Assembly (NCBI GenBank): GCA_044508215.1
Contig: JBIQID010000004.1
Location: 1-64,000 of the forward strand
Length of the DNA: 64,000 nt
Direction of reading: 5' to 3'
Source: JAEZFI01 sp044508215
GTDB lineage: Bacteria > Actinomycetota > Acidimicrobiia > Acidimicrobiales > Microtrichaceae
In this document: positions 9,188-17,265 of the stretch, piece by piece
Numbering within the stretch: the stretch's first letter is position 1
Layout of the letters: every line of letters starts with the position of its first letter
Made by a program: the position numbers and the translations under genes
The notes under the pieces: generated by a model
What the model saw: only the letters and a program-made list of their open reading frames with translations
The model's database searches: none
Told to the model about the DNA's origin: nothing

Positions 9188-9250
9188 GCGACCACTGCCG
9201 GGCTGCTCCAGGCCGGGCGCCGTCGGTCGGGGACCGTCAGTCGCGGACCG

Positions 9251-9823
9251 TCAGCAGCGGTCGAGGAAGTTGCGGACCATGTCGTGCCCGCCGCTCGTGA
9301 GGATCGACTCCGGGTGGAACTGCACGCCCTCCACGTCGAGGTCGCGGTGACGCAGGCCCATGACGATGCCGTCGTCGGTCCACGCGGTCACCTCGAGCAC
9401 GTCGGGCAGGCTCTCGCGCTCGACGATCAGCGAGTGGTAGCGGGTCGCCTCGAGCGGCGACGGCAATCCGTCGAACACGCCTCCGCCCTCGTGTCGGATC
9501 AGGCTGGTCTTCCCGTGCACCACCTCGGGCGCCCTCACGACCCGCCCGCCGAAGACCTCTCCCATGCACTGCATGCCGAGGCACACCCCGAAGACCGGCA
9601 CCTTCGCCGACCACTCGGCGATGAGCGTGTTGGACAGCCCCGCGTCGGCGGGCGTCCCCGGGCCGGGGCTGATGAGGATCCCGTCGGGATCGATCTCCGC
9701 CACCCGGTCGAGGTCGACGGCGTCGTGCCGGGCGACGATCGGCTCCGCGCCCAGCTCACCGAGGTACTGGACGAGGTTGTAGACGAACGAGTCGTAGTTG
9801 TCGATCACCAGCACGCGCGGCAC
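9251..9823 (-). CDS. Glutamine amidotransferase, anthranilate/aminodeoxychorismate synthase component II
   Basis: 190 residues, class I glutamine amidotransferase. DNYDSFVYNLVQYL at the N-terminus, the oxyanion-strand SPGPGTPADAG, the nucleophile motif GVCLGMQ (Cys about 79), and the late HPES motif with catalytic His/Glu are present. It releases ammonia from glutamine for chorismate conversion to anthranilate (TrpG) or aminodeoxychorismate (PabA); the two cannot be told apart from sequence and no component I gene is adjacent. In mycobacteria the equivalent trpG/pabA sits between pknB and crgA exactly as here. GTG 9823 has no ribosome-binding site; TAGCCT at 9830-9835 ends 6 nt before it, predicting a leaderless mRNA. 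Confidence 0.9.
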   Translation of the reverse strand: MPRVLVIDNYDSFVYNLVQYLGELGAEPIVARHDAVDLDRVAEIDPDGILISPGPGTPADAGLSNTLIAEWSAKVPVFGVCLGMQCMGEVFGGRVVRAPEVVHGKTSLIRHEGGGVFDGLPSPLEATRYHSLIVERESLPDVLEVTAWTDDGIVMGLRHRDLDVEGVQFHPESILTSGGHDMVRNFLDRC

Positions 9824-9902
9824 GGCGGAAGGCTAACCGGCTGCGCCGTCCCCCACGGAGGGGGATCCGTCGACCGTGGGGCCGTCGCCTAACCTCTGCG
9901 AC
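9824..9902. promoter_or_regulatory. Divergent promoter region of pabA/trpG and crgA
   Basis: The 79-bp gap carries outward-facing -10 hexamers: TAGCCT on the minus strand (9835-9830, 6 nt before the GTG at 9823) and TAACCT on the plus strand (9890-9895, 7 nt before the GTG at 9903). Both spacings place the transcription start on the initiation codon. No Shine-Dalgarno motif is present on either side. Confidence 0.55.
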
Positions 9903-10253
9903 GTGGCCAAACCGACGAAGCGACGGATCGAACCCGGCGATCCCACCACGGGATCCGCCCGCTCGGGCAACCCGAAGGTGGCCGCGGCGGCCGCCGCTCG
10001 GAGGGCCGAGGGACTGCCCACCGACGAGCGCCGGGCCGGGTCCAGCCGCTACACGCCGCCCACGATCGACAAGAAGGACCTGCCCAGCCCCATGTGGGTG
10101 CCGGTCCTCATGTTCGCCCTCTTCGGGATCGGCGTGCTGGCGATCTTCCTCAACTACACGGGCGTGCTGCCGTCGGCGCCGCACACCTGGTACCTGGTGG
10201 TCGGCCTGGTGGCCATCCTCGGCGGCATCGTGACCGCCACGCAGTACCGCTAG
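9903..10253 (+). CDS. crgA: Cell division protein CrgA
   Basis: 116 residues. A basic Lys/Arg-rich cytoplasmic N-terminus (MAKPTKRR) is followed by SPMWVPVLMF and two transmembrane helices joined by a short loop (YTGVLPSAPHTWYLVVGL), the CrgA layout and signature. CrgA coordinates septal peptidoglycan synthesis by contacting FtsZ, FtsI and CwsA in mycobacteria and inhibits Z-ring formation in Streptomyces. GTG 9903 is chosen because the CrgA-like sequence begins there and a TAACCT -10 element lies 7 nt upstream; an upstream in-frame ATG (9876) lies before this promoter. The N-terminal region is longer than in mycobacterial CrgA (about 93 residues). Confidence 0.88.
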   Translation: MAKPTKRRIEPGDPTTGSARSGNPKVAAAAAARRAEGLPTDERRAGSSRYTPPTIDKKDLPSPMWVPVLMFALFGIGVLAIFLNYTGVLPSAPHTWYLVVGLVAILGGIVTATQYR

Positions 10254-10280
10254 TACCAGCACCGGCACCGAGAGCGGTCA

Positions 10281-10294
10281 GGGTGATTTCACCC
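10281..10294. terminator. Short hairpin after crgA
   Basis: GGGTGA-TT-TCACCC forms a 6-bp stem 28 bp past the crgA stop. There is no T-tract, so termination is uncertain. Confidence 0.3.
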
Positions 10295-10304
10295 ATGTCA
10301 TTCT

Positions 10305-10361
10305 CCCCAGTGATGTCCACAGCTGTGGACAACCAACGTGGCGAACGTCACTCCACTGGGG
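10305..10361. promoter_or_regulatory. Inverted DnaA-box pair inside an inverted repeat
   Basis: The perfect 18-bp palindrome TGTCCACAGCTGTGGACA (10314-10331) contains the actinobacterial DnaA-box consensus TTGTCCACA on the minus strand (10332-10324) and ATGTCCACA, one mismatch, on the plus strand (10313-10321). An outer inverted repeat CCCCAGTG (10305-10312) / CACTGGGG (10354-10361) encloses it and reaches into the last codons of the convergent gene. Two boxes are too few for an origin; a DnaA regulatory or titration site, or simply a bidirectional hairpin, are possible. Confidence 0.5.
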
Positions 10362-10677
10362 CCAGGAGCGACATGTCCTCCAAGCAGTGGCGCGGCGGCT
10401 CGGGGTCTTCGCTCGCTGCCACCGTCATGCGGACCTCGGCGCCGCAGATCTGGCACCTGTAGGTCAGCTTCACCTTCCGTAGCGTGCCGGGATCGGGCGG
10501 CTCGGGAGGCAGCTCGGACAGCCCCGCCAGGATCGCCCAGCCGGCGCGGAGGAGCACCAGCATCACCGCCGTGGCGACCGCTGCGCGGGCCCACGACACG
10601 TCGAACACCACCGCCAGCAACGTGGCCGCGACCGCGCCGAGCGCGACGAGCACGAGGGTGGAACGGCTGATCCTCAC
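10348..10677 (-). CDS. Small membrane protein with C-terminal zinc-ribbon-like motif
   Basis: 109 residues. Two hydrophobic helices (about 8-27 and 31-52) precede a cytoplasmic tail with YRCQICGAEVRMTVA and a second putative ligand pair H/C in PPRHCLEDM, so a CxxC...HC zinc site is plausible. I do not recognise a named family. It converges on crgA. GTG 10677 has TAGGCT (10690-10685) 7 nt upstream and no ribosome-binding site, so it is probably leaderless; that -10 element is embedded in one arm of the hairpin at 10686-10726. Confidence 0.65.
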   Translation of the reverse strand: MRISRSTLVLVALGAVAATLLAVVFDVSWARAAVATAVMLVLLRAGWAILAGLSELPPEPPDPGTLRKVKLTYRCQICGAEVRMTVAASEDPEPPRHCLEDMSLLAPVE

Positions 10678-10685
10678 GCGAAACA

Positions 10686-10726
10686 GCCTACGGCCCAGGC
10701 CACCGTGGTGGTCCCGGGCCGTAGGC
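10686..10726. terminator. Terminator-like hairpin downstream of the thiolase
   Basis: GCCTACGGCCC (10686-10696) pairs perfectly with GGGCCGTAGGC (10716-10726), and the loop contains a second stem CCACC-GT-GGTGG (10700-10711). It lies 32 bp past the thiolase stop on the minus strand and has no T-run. The left arm also contains the -10 hexamer of the next minus-strand gene, so one structure may separate and regulate the two units. Confidence 0.55.
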
Positions 10727-10757
10727 CGGACGGGGGGATCTGAGGATCAGTCGAAGA

Positions 10758-11969
10758 TCAGTCGAGGCGCTCGATGATCGTGGCGTTGGCGAGACCGCCG
10801 CCCTCGCACATCGTCTGGAGGCCGTAGCGGCCGCCGGTGCGCTCGAGCTCGTTGAGCAGGGTCGCCATCAGCTTCGTGCCGGAGCCGCCGAGCGGGTGGC
10901 CGAGGGCGATGGCGCCGCCGTTCACGTTCACCTTCGACATGTCGGCGCCGGTCTCCTTCTGCCAGGCGAGCACGACCGAGGCGAACGCCTCGTTGACCTC
11001 GAAGAGGTCGATGTCGTCGACGGACAGGCCCGACTTCTCGAGGGCCTTCTTCGTGGACGGGATCGGGCCCGTGAGCATCGTGACCGGGTCCACGCCGGCA
11101 AGGGCGAAGGTGTGGAAGCGGGCACGGGGACGGAGACCGAGCTCATTGGCCTTCTCCTCGCTCATGATCAGGGCGGCGGAGGCGCCGTCGCAGATCTGGC
11201 TGGAGTTGCCGGCCGTGATCTTGCCGTCGGGCAGGAACGCGGGCTTGAGGTTGCCGAGCGAGTCGACGGTGGTGCCGGGGCGGAGGCCCTCGTCACGCGA
11301 GTGGATCGTGTCGAGCTCCTTGATCTCGCCCGACTCCTTGTCGCGGATGATCGACTTCACGGGCACGATCTCGTTGTCGAAGCGGCCCTCCTCGGCGGCC
11401 TGCACGCCGCGCTGCTGCGACTGCGCGCCGAGGGCGTCGAGGTCCTCGCGGGTGAGGCCCCACTGGTTGGCGATGATCTCGGCCGAGATGCCCTGGCCGA
11501 CGAGGCCCTTGTGGCCCTCGATGTGTTCGACGTCCGCGTAGCGGGCCATGGCCTTCGGGCCGAAGGGGAACCCGAAGCCGGAGCCGATCGAGGCGCCCAT
11601 CGGGACGAGGCTCATGACCTCGACGCCAGCGGCCACGACGATGTCGTACGCGCCCGCGATGACGCCCTGGGCGGCGAAGTGCGCCGACTGCTGGGACGAA
11701 CCGCACTGGCGGTCGACGGTGGTGGCGGGCACGGTCTCGGGGAAGCCGGCGGCGAGCACGGCGTTGCGGCCGACGTTGAGGGCCTGGCCCCCGGCCTGCA
11801 TGACGCACCCCATGATGACGTCCTCGATCAGCTCGGGATCGAGCTGGTTGCGCTCCACGAGCGCCTTCAGCGTCTCGGCGGCGAGGTCGGCGGGGTGCCA
11901 ACCGGACAGCGCTCCGTTCCGCTTGCCGCCCGCGGTGCGGACGGCGTCGACGATGACTGCGTTGGGCAT
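10758..11969 (-). CDS. Acetyl-CoA acetyltransferase / 3-ketoacyl-CoA thiolase
   Basis: 403 residues, full-length thiolase. The acylated nucleophile lies in VDRQCGSSQQ (C89), the catalytic His in GGAIALGHPLGGSG, and the second Cys in MCEGGGLANA. Such enzymes cleave 3-ketoacyl-CoA in beta-oxidation or condense acetyl-CoA; the FadA-like pattern and an acyl-CoA ligase 1.4 kb away favour fatty-acid degradation. A good ribosome-binding site (AAGGAG) precedes ATG 11969. The upstream region has two copies of CCGGTCGGTCAA 31 bp apart that could bind a TetR-type regulator. The 3' end carries a 10-bp tandem duplication (period 11) that includes the stop codon. Confidence 0.92.
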   Translation of the reverse strand: MPNAVIVDAVRTAGGKRNGALSGWHPADLAAETLKALVERNQLDPELIEDVIMGCVMQAGGQALNVGRNAVLAAGFPETVPATTVDRQCGSSQQSAHFAAQGVIAGAYDIVVAAGVEVMSLVPMGASIGSGFGFPFGPKAMARYADVEHIEGHKGLVGQGISAEIIANQWGLTREDLDALGAQSQQRGVQAAEEGRFDNEIVPVKSIIRDKESGEIKELDTIHSRDEGLRPGTTVDSLGNLKPAFLPDGKITAGNSSQICDGASAALIMSEEKANELGLRPRARFHTFALAGVDPVTMLTGPIPSTKKALEKSGLSVDDIDLFEVNEAFASVVLAWQKETGADMSKVNVNGGAIALGHPLGGSGTKLMATLLNELERTGGRYGLQTMCEGGGLANATIIERLD

Positions 11970-12035
11970 GACGGCTCCTTGCTCCCGACCCGGTGGCCGG
12001 CTCTGCTCGTGTCCTGGCCCGTCTCAGCGAAACTA

Positions 12036-12080
12036 GACCGGTCGGTCAAGAGTCTGCTGCGGTCGGACCCGGTCGGTCAA
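12036..12080. promoter_or_regulatory. Paired CCGGTCGGTCAA repeats upstream of the thiolase
   Basis: CCGGTCGGTCAA occurs at 12038-12049 and again at 12069-12080, a 31-bp step, about three helical turns. The first copy is the centre of a partial palindrome GACCG-GT-CGGTC (12036-12047), the shape of a TetR-family operator. On the minus strand both copies read TTGACCGACCGG, so each also offers a TTGACC -35-like hexamer. The second copy overlaps the stop codon of the kinase gene, which may weaken the operator reading. Confidence 0.4.
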
Positions 12081-13273
12081 TCCGCTCCTGAGCCGTCCTG
12101 GGCGACGGGAGGCTGGGGGACATCCGATCCCGGGGAGGGGGCCGGTTGCTCCAGCTCGCCACCCCGGCCGAGCAGGCCGACGGCGACGCCTGCCAGCACC
12201 ACTGCCAGGGCCCCGGCCGCCAACCGCGTGCGGGAGCGGCGTCGCTCTCGTCGCTGCTCTTCTGCGGCGAGCGCGTCCACCACCGCGCCCCTCACCGACG
12301 GACGTCGCAGTCGTGCGGGCAGGGTCGGGAGCGCATCCTCCTCACGCTGGCCGTGCGGGGGAGCGTGCGCCTCCACCGGCGCAGCCGTCGGGAGGCTGAT
12401 CAGGACCGGCTCCGGGGCGACCGAGGTCTCCGAGGCGTCCTCGATGGCGTCGGCGAACGCCCCCGCAGAGGGGAAGCGCGACGCGGGGTCCTTGCGCATC
12501 GCCCGTTCGAGCACCGGCCACAGGTGCGGGCCGAGGTCCGGTCGATCGATCGGCGGCAGCGGCTCGGTGGCCACGCGGTGCACCAGCGCGTCGAGCCCGC
12601 CGGGGTCCTGGCGCGTGCCGAACGGCGGGCGACCGGTCAACAGGTGGAAGAGCGTGGAGCCGAGCGACCAGATGTCGGCACGGACCGGATCCACCTCGGC
12701 CTCGCCGGTGAGGCGCTCGGGGGGTGCGTGCTCCGGTGAGCCAGGGGCGGGCTGGCGACCTTCACCCCGATCGAGCGCTGCCAGGCCGAAGTCGGCCAGA
12801 GCCACCATGCCGTCGCTGGCCACGAGCAGGTTCGCCGGCTTGATGTCGCGGTGGTGGACGCCCTGGCGGTGCGCCTCGGCCAGCGCTCGGGCCAGCCGGC
12901 GCCCCACGGCTGCTGCCTCGACGGGGTCCAGCGGGCCGGCGCGACGGATCCGCTGAAGGAGCGACATCTCCATCAGCTCCATCACGATCGCGGGCCGGCC
13001 GTCGGCGGTGGCGGTGGTGAGGTGGACGCCCACGATCCCCTCCACGTCGCTCAGCCGGCCGAGCGTGGCTCGCTCGGCGTCGAACGCCGCCGCCACCAGG
13101 TCGCGGTCGGTGCCGGGTGAGGCGTCGAGGACCTTCACCGCCACCCGGCGCCCGAGGTCGTCCTGCACCGCCCGATAGACGGTCGCGAACCCGCCTCGAC
13201 CGATCTCGACGAGATCGCTGAACCCGTCGATCCGGGGCGTCGGCGCTGCGTCGGGTGGGTGCTCCGTGCCCAT
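12077..13273 (-). CDS. Membrane-anchored Ser/Thr protein kinase (no PASTA)
   Basis: 398 residues. Kinase domain at about 14-275 with glycine loop IGRGGFATVY, lysine in VAVKVLD, HHRDIKPANLL, ADFGLAAL and the PPERLTG activation-segment end. After a variable linker, a single transmembrane helix (about 345-365) ends in a short Pro-rich exterior tail of about 30 residues. It lacks PASTA repeats and its architecture differs from PknA of the cell-wall cluster, so no specific orthologue is claimed. The start ATG 13273 is where kinase homology begins; TACCCT lies 9 nt upstream. The frame remains open far upstream, but that part is antisense to the ligase gene. Confidence 0.85.
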   Translation of the reverse strand: MGTEHPPDAAPTPRIDGFSDLVEIGRGGFATVYRAVQDDLGRRVAVKVLDASPGTDRDLVAAAFDAERATLGRLSDVEGIVGVHLTTATADGRPAIVMELMEMSLLQRIRRAGPLDPVEAAAVGRRLARALAEAHRQGVHHRDIKPANLLVASDGMVALADFGLAALDRGEGRQPAPGSPEHAPPERLTGEAEVDPVRADIWSLGSTLFHLLTGRPPFGTRQDPGGLDALVHRVATEPLPPIDRPDLGPHLWPVLERAMRKDPASRFPSAGAFADAIEDASETSVAPEPVLISLPTAAPVEAHAPPHGQREEDALPTLPARLRRPSVRGAVVDALAAEEQRRERRRSRTRLAAGALAVVLAGVAVGLLGRGGELEQPAPSPGSDVPQPPVAQDGSGAD

Positions 13274-13412
13274 GGCGCTCGAAGGGTAGGGGTGCAGCGA
13301 CGGGTTGCCACCGGGCACTTCGGCCCATCGGCGCCCGGTCGATCGTGCACCGGCCGGGCCCGACGGGAGGTAGCCTCCGAGCTTTCCGAGATCTGTGCAG
13401 GGGGAACGACAG

Positions 13413-15221
13413 ATGGCCAGCGTCACCAACGAAGAGCTCCTCGCCCGCGTCGAAGGGCGCACCGTGTGCACCGAGTTCCTCGCCACGGTCCGCCGCCACG
13501 GAGGCGCACGTGCGCTTCGCTCGATGGCCGAGGACGGGTCCTGGACCGAGTGGACGTTCGACCAGTTCGCGTCCGACGTGGCCAAGGTGGCGAGCGGCCT
13601 CCGTGAGCTCGGCATCGGCAAGGGCGACCGCGTGGTCCTCATGATGAGGAACCGCCCCGAGTTCCACATCGCCGACATGGCGGTGCTCTTCCTCGGTGGC
13701 ACGCCGATCTCGATCTACAACTCGTCGTCGGCCGATCAGATCGCCTACCTCGCCGGCCACTGCGAGGCGAAGCTGGCGATCGTCGAGGACCAGGGCTTCC
13801 TCGAGCGGTTCACCGACGCCGACGACGAGCTCCCGGCGCTGAAGTCGAAGGTCATGATCGAGGGCGCCGACGGCGACGCCGGGGTGACCAGCTGGCAGGA
13901 CCTCCTGGCCGCCTCGCCGATCGACCTCGACGAGGCGTGCGCGAACACCACCTCCGACGACCTCGCCACCGTCATCTACACCTCGGGCACCACGGGCAAC
14001 CCCAAGGGCGTGATGCTCAGCCACCGCAACATCTGCTGGACGGTCGAGTCGCTCGTCGAGTCGTTCGAGTTCGAGACCACCCTCGGGAAGCGGCTCGTCT
14101 CGTACCTGCCGATGGCGCACGTCGCCGAGCGGATGGTCAGCCACTACGGCGGAGCGTTCCTCGGGTACGACATCGCCACCTGTCCCGAGCCGGGCCGCAT
14201 CGCGGACTACGCCCGCGAGGTGCGCCCGAACATCATCTTCGGGGTCCCCCGCGTGTGGGAGAAGGTGTACGCCGGGGTCAACGCCGCGCTCGCCGCCGAC
14301 CCGGAGAAGAAGCGCCAGGTCGACGAGGCCGTCGAGGCCGCCATCCCGATCACCGAGGCGATGGTCGACGGCACGATCACGAAGGAGCAGCAGGAGACCT
14401 ACGACTTCCTCGATGCCGTCGCGTTCTCGACGATCCGCCAGCTCGTCGGCCTCGACGAGGTCGAGCTGGCGGTCACCGGCGCGGCGCCGATCCCGCCGGA
14501 GCTGATCCGCTGGTTCCGCGCCATCGGCGTGCCGCTCTCCGAGGTGTACGGCATGAGCGAGAACTCGGGCCCGATGTGCTTCTCCCCGTGGAAGCCGAAG
14601 GTGGGCACCGTCGGTCCGGCCTGCCCCGGCGTGGAGGTCCGCATCGCCGACGACGGCGAGGTGCTCTGCCGCGGTGGCCTGGTGTTCGAGGGCTACCTGA
14701 ACGACCCCGAGAAGACCGCCGAAGCGATCGACGAGGACGGCTGGCTGCACTCGGGCGACATCGGGACGATGGACGAGGACGGCTACGTCACCATCGTCGA
14801 CCGCAAGAAGGAGCTGATCATCACGGCGGGGGGCAAGAACGTGAGCCCCGCGAACCTCGAGGCCGCCCTGAAGATGATCCCGCTCGTCGGGCAGGCCGCT
14901 GCGGTCGGCGACAACCGCCCGTTCATCGCGGCGCTGCTCGTGCTCGACCCCGAGGTCGCTCCGGCGTGGGCGGCGCAGCACGGGCTGGGCGACAAGTCGC
15001 TCGCCGAGCTGGCCGAGGAGCCGGCGGTGATCGCCGAGGTGGAGAAGGGCCTGGCCGAGGTGATGGCCGGCTTCAACAACGCCGAGCGGGTGAAGAAGTT
15101 CAAGCTCGTCGGCGAGGAGTGGTTGCCCGACTCCGACATGCTCACCCCCACCTCGAAGCTGAAGCGGCGCGGCGTCGCCGGCCGCTACGCGAAGGAGATC
15201 GAGGAGCTCTACGCGAGCTGA
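13413..15221 (+). CDS. Long-chain fatty-acid-CoA ligase (FadD15 type)
   Basis: 602 residues, ANL superfamily. The ATP/AMP signature YTSGTTGNPKGVMLSH, the A5-type motif VYGMSENSGP, the hinge region DGWLHSGDIGTMDEDGYVTIVDRKKELIIT and the C-terminal catalytic lysine near LTPTSKLKRR are all present. It activates long-chain fatty acids to acyl-CoA through an acyl-adenylate. ATG 13413 is chosen because GGGGGAACGACAG provides a ribosome-binding site; the GTG at 13395 has none. It diverges from the kinase gene and has its own -10-like TAGCCT at about 13372-13377. Confidence 0.9.
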   Translation: MASVTNEELLARVEGRTVCTEFLATVRRHGGARALRSMAEDGSWTEWTFDQFASDVAKVASGLRELGIGKGDRVVLMMRNRPEFHIADMAVLFLGGTPISIYNSSSADQIAYLAGHCEAKLAIVEDQGFLERFTDADDELPALKSKVMIEGADGDAGVTSWQDLLAASPIDLDEACANTTSDDLATVIYTSGTTGNPKGVMLSHRNICWTVESLVESFEFETTLGKRLVSYLPMAHVAERMVSHYGGAFLGYDIATCPEPGRIADYAREVRPNIIFGVPRVWEKVYAGVNAALAADPEKKRQVDEAVEAAIPITEAMVDGTITKEQQETYDFLDAVAFSTIRQLVGLDEVELAVTGAAPIPPELIRWFRAIGVPLSEVYGMSENSGPMCFSPWKPKVGTVGPACPGVEVRIADDGEVLCRGGLVFEGYLNDPEKTAEAIDEDGWLHSGDIGTMDEDGYVTIVDRKKELIITAGGKNVSPANLEAALKMIPLVGQAAAVGDNRPFIAALLVLDPEVAPAWAAQHGLGDKSLAELAEEPAVIAEVEKGLAEVMAGFNNAERVKKFKLVGEEWLPDSDMLTPTSKLKRRGVAGRYAKEIEELYAS

Positions 15222-15264
15222 CCGCCGAACGGCTGGCGGGCGCCTCGAACGGGCGTCCGCAGCC

Positions 15265-15744
15265 TCACTGCCCCTTCCAGGCCGCCTCGTCGGCGAAGAA
15301 CCGCGGGTCGATCTCGCCTGGCGCCAGAGGCCGCATGATGAGGTCGAGTGCCGTCCACATCATCCGCGAGCTGGGCAGCAGCAGGACCGGCAGCACTGCG
15401 GCCGGCAGCACCGCCGCGATCACGAGCGGCATGGTCTCGATGTCGGGGACCATCACGATCGACGTGACGATCAGGCTCACGAACGTGATCGAGAACGTGA
15501 AGATGGTGTTCAGGCCGATGTAGCCGATCACGTGGCCCTCGACGCGCTGGTACTTCATGTCGCAGGTGGGGCAGCGGTCCACGACGAAGAACCACTTGCG
15601 GACCACCCGGCCCCCGCCGCAGATCGGGCAGCGGTGGAAGAAGCCCCGCAGCAGCATGCGGAGGTTGCTGACCCCGATGAGCGACGACGTCGGTCGTGGC
15701 TGGTTCCGGGCGGCGCCGCTCCGGCCCGGCCCGCGGGCGCTCAC
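15265..15744 (-). CDS. DUF983 family membrane protein
   Basis: 159 residues. The N-terminal zinc-ribbon CPICGGGRVVRKWFFVVDRCPTCDM (two CxxC pairs about 19 residues apart) followed by two or three hydrophobic helices is the DUF983 layout. Members are small membrane proteins of unknown biochemical role, sometimes next to cytochrome oxidase genes; nothing here adds to that. Its GTG/ATG region overlaps the stop of the 85-residue gene upstream by 4 bp, so the two are one unit. Confidence 0.82.
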   Translation of the reverse strand: MSARGPGRSGAARNQPRPTSSLIGVSNLRMLLRGFFHRCPICGGGRVVRKWFFVVDRCPTCDMKYQRVEGHVIGYIGLNTIFTFSITFVSLIVTSIVMVPDIETMPLVIAAVLPAAVLPVLLLPSSRMMWTALDLIMRPLAPGEIDPRFFADEAAWKGQ

Positions 15745-15998
15745 AGCGTTCGGGCGACGTGCAGCTCGACGGACGTGGCGCCGGCGGCCATCGCGGAGCG
15801 GACCACGTCCGCCATCGCGAGGCTGACCGCTTGCACCGGTCCCTGCACCGCCGTGCCCGACGGCTGGTCCGAGGGGGTGAGGCCCGCTCGTTCGACCGCC
15901 TCGGTGGCCGCCTGGCGGGCCGAGGCAGCACCGTCGAACGAGGCGCCGGCCGGCTGCTCCACGGTGAACTCGACGCGGATCTGCTGGGCCGGCTGCAT
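15741..15998 (-). CDS. Small conserved-looking protein of unknown function
   Basis: 85 residues, soluble, alternating beta/alpha pattern (IRVEFTVE, then a helix AARQAATEAVERA, then SVELHVARTL). It is not recognised. It is supported as a gene by a 4-bp overlap with the DUF983 start, by the ATG at 15998, and by TAGGCT 8 nt upstream, the leaderless-type arrangement found elsewhere in the window. The composition and strand-helix-strand shape suggest a small ACT- or dodecin-like fold, but this is a guess. Confidence 0.55.
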   Translation of the reverse strand: MQPAQQIRVEFTVEQPAGASFDGAASARQAATEAVERAGLTPSDQPSGTAVQGPVQAVSLAMADVVRSAMAAGATSVELHVARTL

Positions 15999-16112
15999 GC
16001 CTCTGGAGCCTACCGGCGAAGGCCGCGAGTCGGTCCGGGGCCGATGCGGTGGCGCCGCGCGCCCTCCGCTAGCTTCGGCGCCCGTCCCCCGACGCCAGGA
16101 GGCCTGAGCCTG

Positions 16113-17240
16113 ATGAGGAAGAAGAGGTGGATCGCAGCGATCGGTCTGCTCGCTGCGATGTCGATGGTCGGAGCTGCGTGCGGCGACGACGGTGACGACA
16201 CGGCCGGCGACGGCGGTGGTGGGAACGGCGACGGCGGCGACAAGCTGAAGGCCGCGTGGATCTACGTCGGGCCGACCAACGACGGTGGCTGGACGACCGC
16301 CCACGACAACGGGCGCAAGGCCGTCGAGGAGGCCCTCGGCGACAAGGTGGAGACCACCTACAAGGAGAACGTCCCCGAGGGGCCCGAGACCGCGCAGGTG
16401 ATCGAGGACCTCATCAAGGACGGCAACACGATCATCTTCTCGACCTCGTTCGGCTTCAGCGACGCGGTCAAGGCGGCTGCGGAGGCCCATCCGGACGTCC
16501 ACTTCGAGCAGGCGACCGGTGCCGAGACCGCCGAGAACCTCGCCACCTACTACGGCGCGGGTGAGGACAGCCTGTTCCTCGCCGGCATGGCCGCCGGCGC
16601 CGCCACGGAGAACGGCACGATCGGCTTCACCGCCCCGTTCCCGATCCCCGAGGTGATCCGCCACGTCAACGCCTACACGCTGGGTGCCCGCTCGGTGCGG
16701 GCCGACGCCCAGGTGAAGGTCGTCTGGGTGAACTCGTGGTTCGCCCCGGCCGAGGAGCGTGCTGCCGCCGAGACGCTGATCAACGAGGGTGCCGACGTCA
16801 TCGCCTCCGGCGGCGACAGCCCGGCGCCCGGCGAGGCCGCGAAGGCGGCCGGCGTGCCGTGGACCGGCTACGACTCCGACCAGTCGGAGAACTTCCCCGA
16901 GATCTGGCTGACCGCAGCGGTCTACGACTGGGGCCCCTACTACATCGACCGGGTCCAGAAGGCCCTGGACGGCGAGTGGGAGACGGGCGAGTACTACGGG
17001 AACATCGCCGACGGCTTCACCGACATCGCACCGTTCGGCGAGCTCGTGAGCGAGGAGACCCGCGCCGCCATCGAGGAGAAGAAGAAGGAGCTCATCGAGA
17101 CGCCTCTCTCTTCCTTCCGGGGCCCGATCGCCGACCAGGACGGCAAGGAGAGGGTCGCTGCAGGGGAGATCCCGCCGCTCTCCGACCTCTTGACGATGGA
17201 CTGGTTCGTCGAGGGCGTCGTGGGCGACCCGACGGGCTGA
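16113..17240 (+). CDS. BMP-family nucleoside-binding lipoprotein of an ABC importer
   Basis: 375 residues. Lipoprotein signal peptide with lipobox VGAAC (lipidated Cys about residue 23), an acidic/Gly-rich tether, and the BMP/PnrA-like binding domain (AAWIYVGPTNDGGWTTAHDNGR, GNTIIFSTSFGFSD, NGTIGFTAPFPIPEVIRHVNAY). Such proteins capture purine or other nucleosides outside the membrane and deliver them to NupNOPQ/YufOPQ-type transporters. The three transporter genes follow directly. A GGAGG ribosome-binding site lies about 10 nt before ATG 16113. Confidence 0.92.
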   Translation: MRKKRWIAAIGLLAAMSMVGAACGDDGDDTAGDGGGGNGDGGDKLKAAWIYVGPTNDGGWTTAHDNGRKAVEEALGDKVETTYKENVPEGPETAQVIEDLIKDGNTIIFSTSFGFSDAVKAAAEAHPDVHFEQATGAETAENLATYYGAGEDSLFLAGMAAGAATENGTIGFTAPFPIPEVIRHVNAYTLGARSVRADAQVKVVWVNSWFAPAEERAAAETLINEGADVIASGGDSPAPGEAAKAAGVPWTGYDSDQSENFPEIWLTAAVYDWGPYYIDRVQKALDGEWETGEYYGNIADGFTDIAPFGELVSEETRAAIEEKKKELIETPLSSFRGPIADQDGKERVAAGEIPPLSDLLTMDWFVEGVVGDPTG

Positions 17241-17265
17241 TCCCAGCCCATCCAGCGCGCGCCCG

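Noticed and set aside
10305..10361. Replication origin
   Set aside because: Only two DnaA boxes and no AT-rich unwinding element, dnaA, dnaN or parAB gene nearby.
12077..13273. Assignment as PknA
   Set aside because: It is separated from the pknB cluster by four genes on the opposite strand and no PknA-specific feature can be seen.
13395..13412. GTG 13395 as start of the acyl-CoA ligase
   Set aside because: It has no ribosome-binding site, and the GGGGGA that would serve ATG 13413 lies inside the extension.
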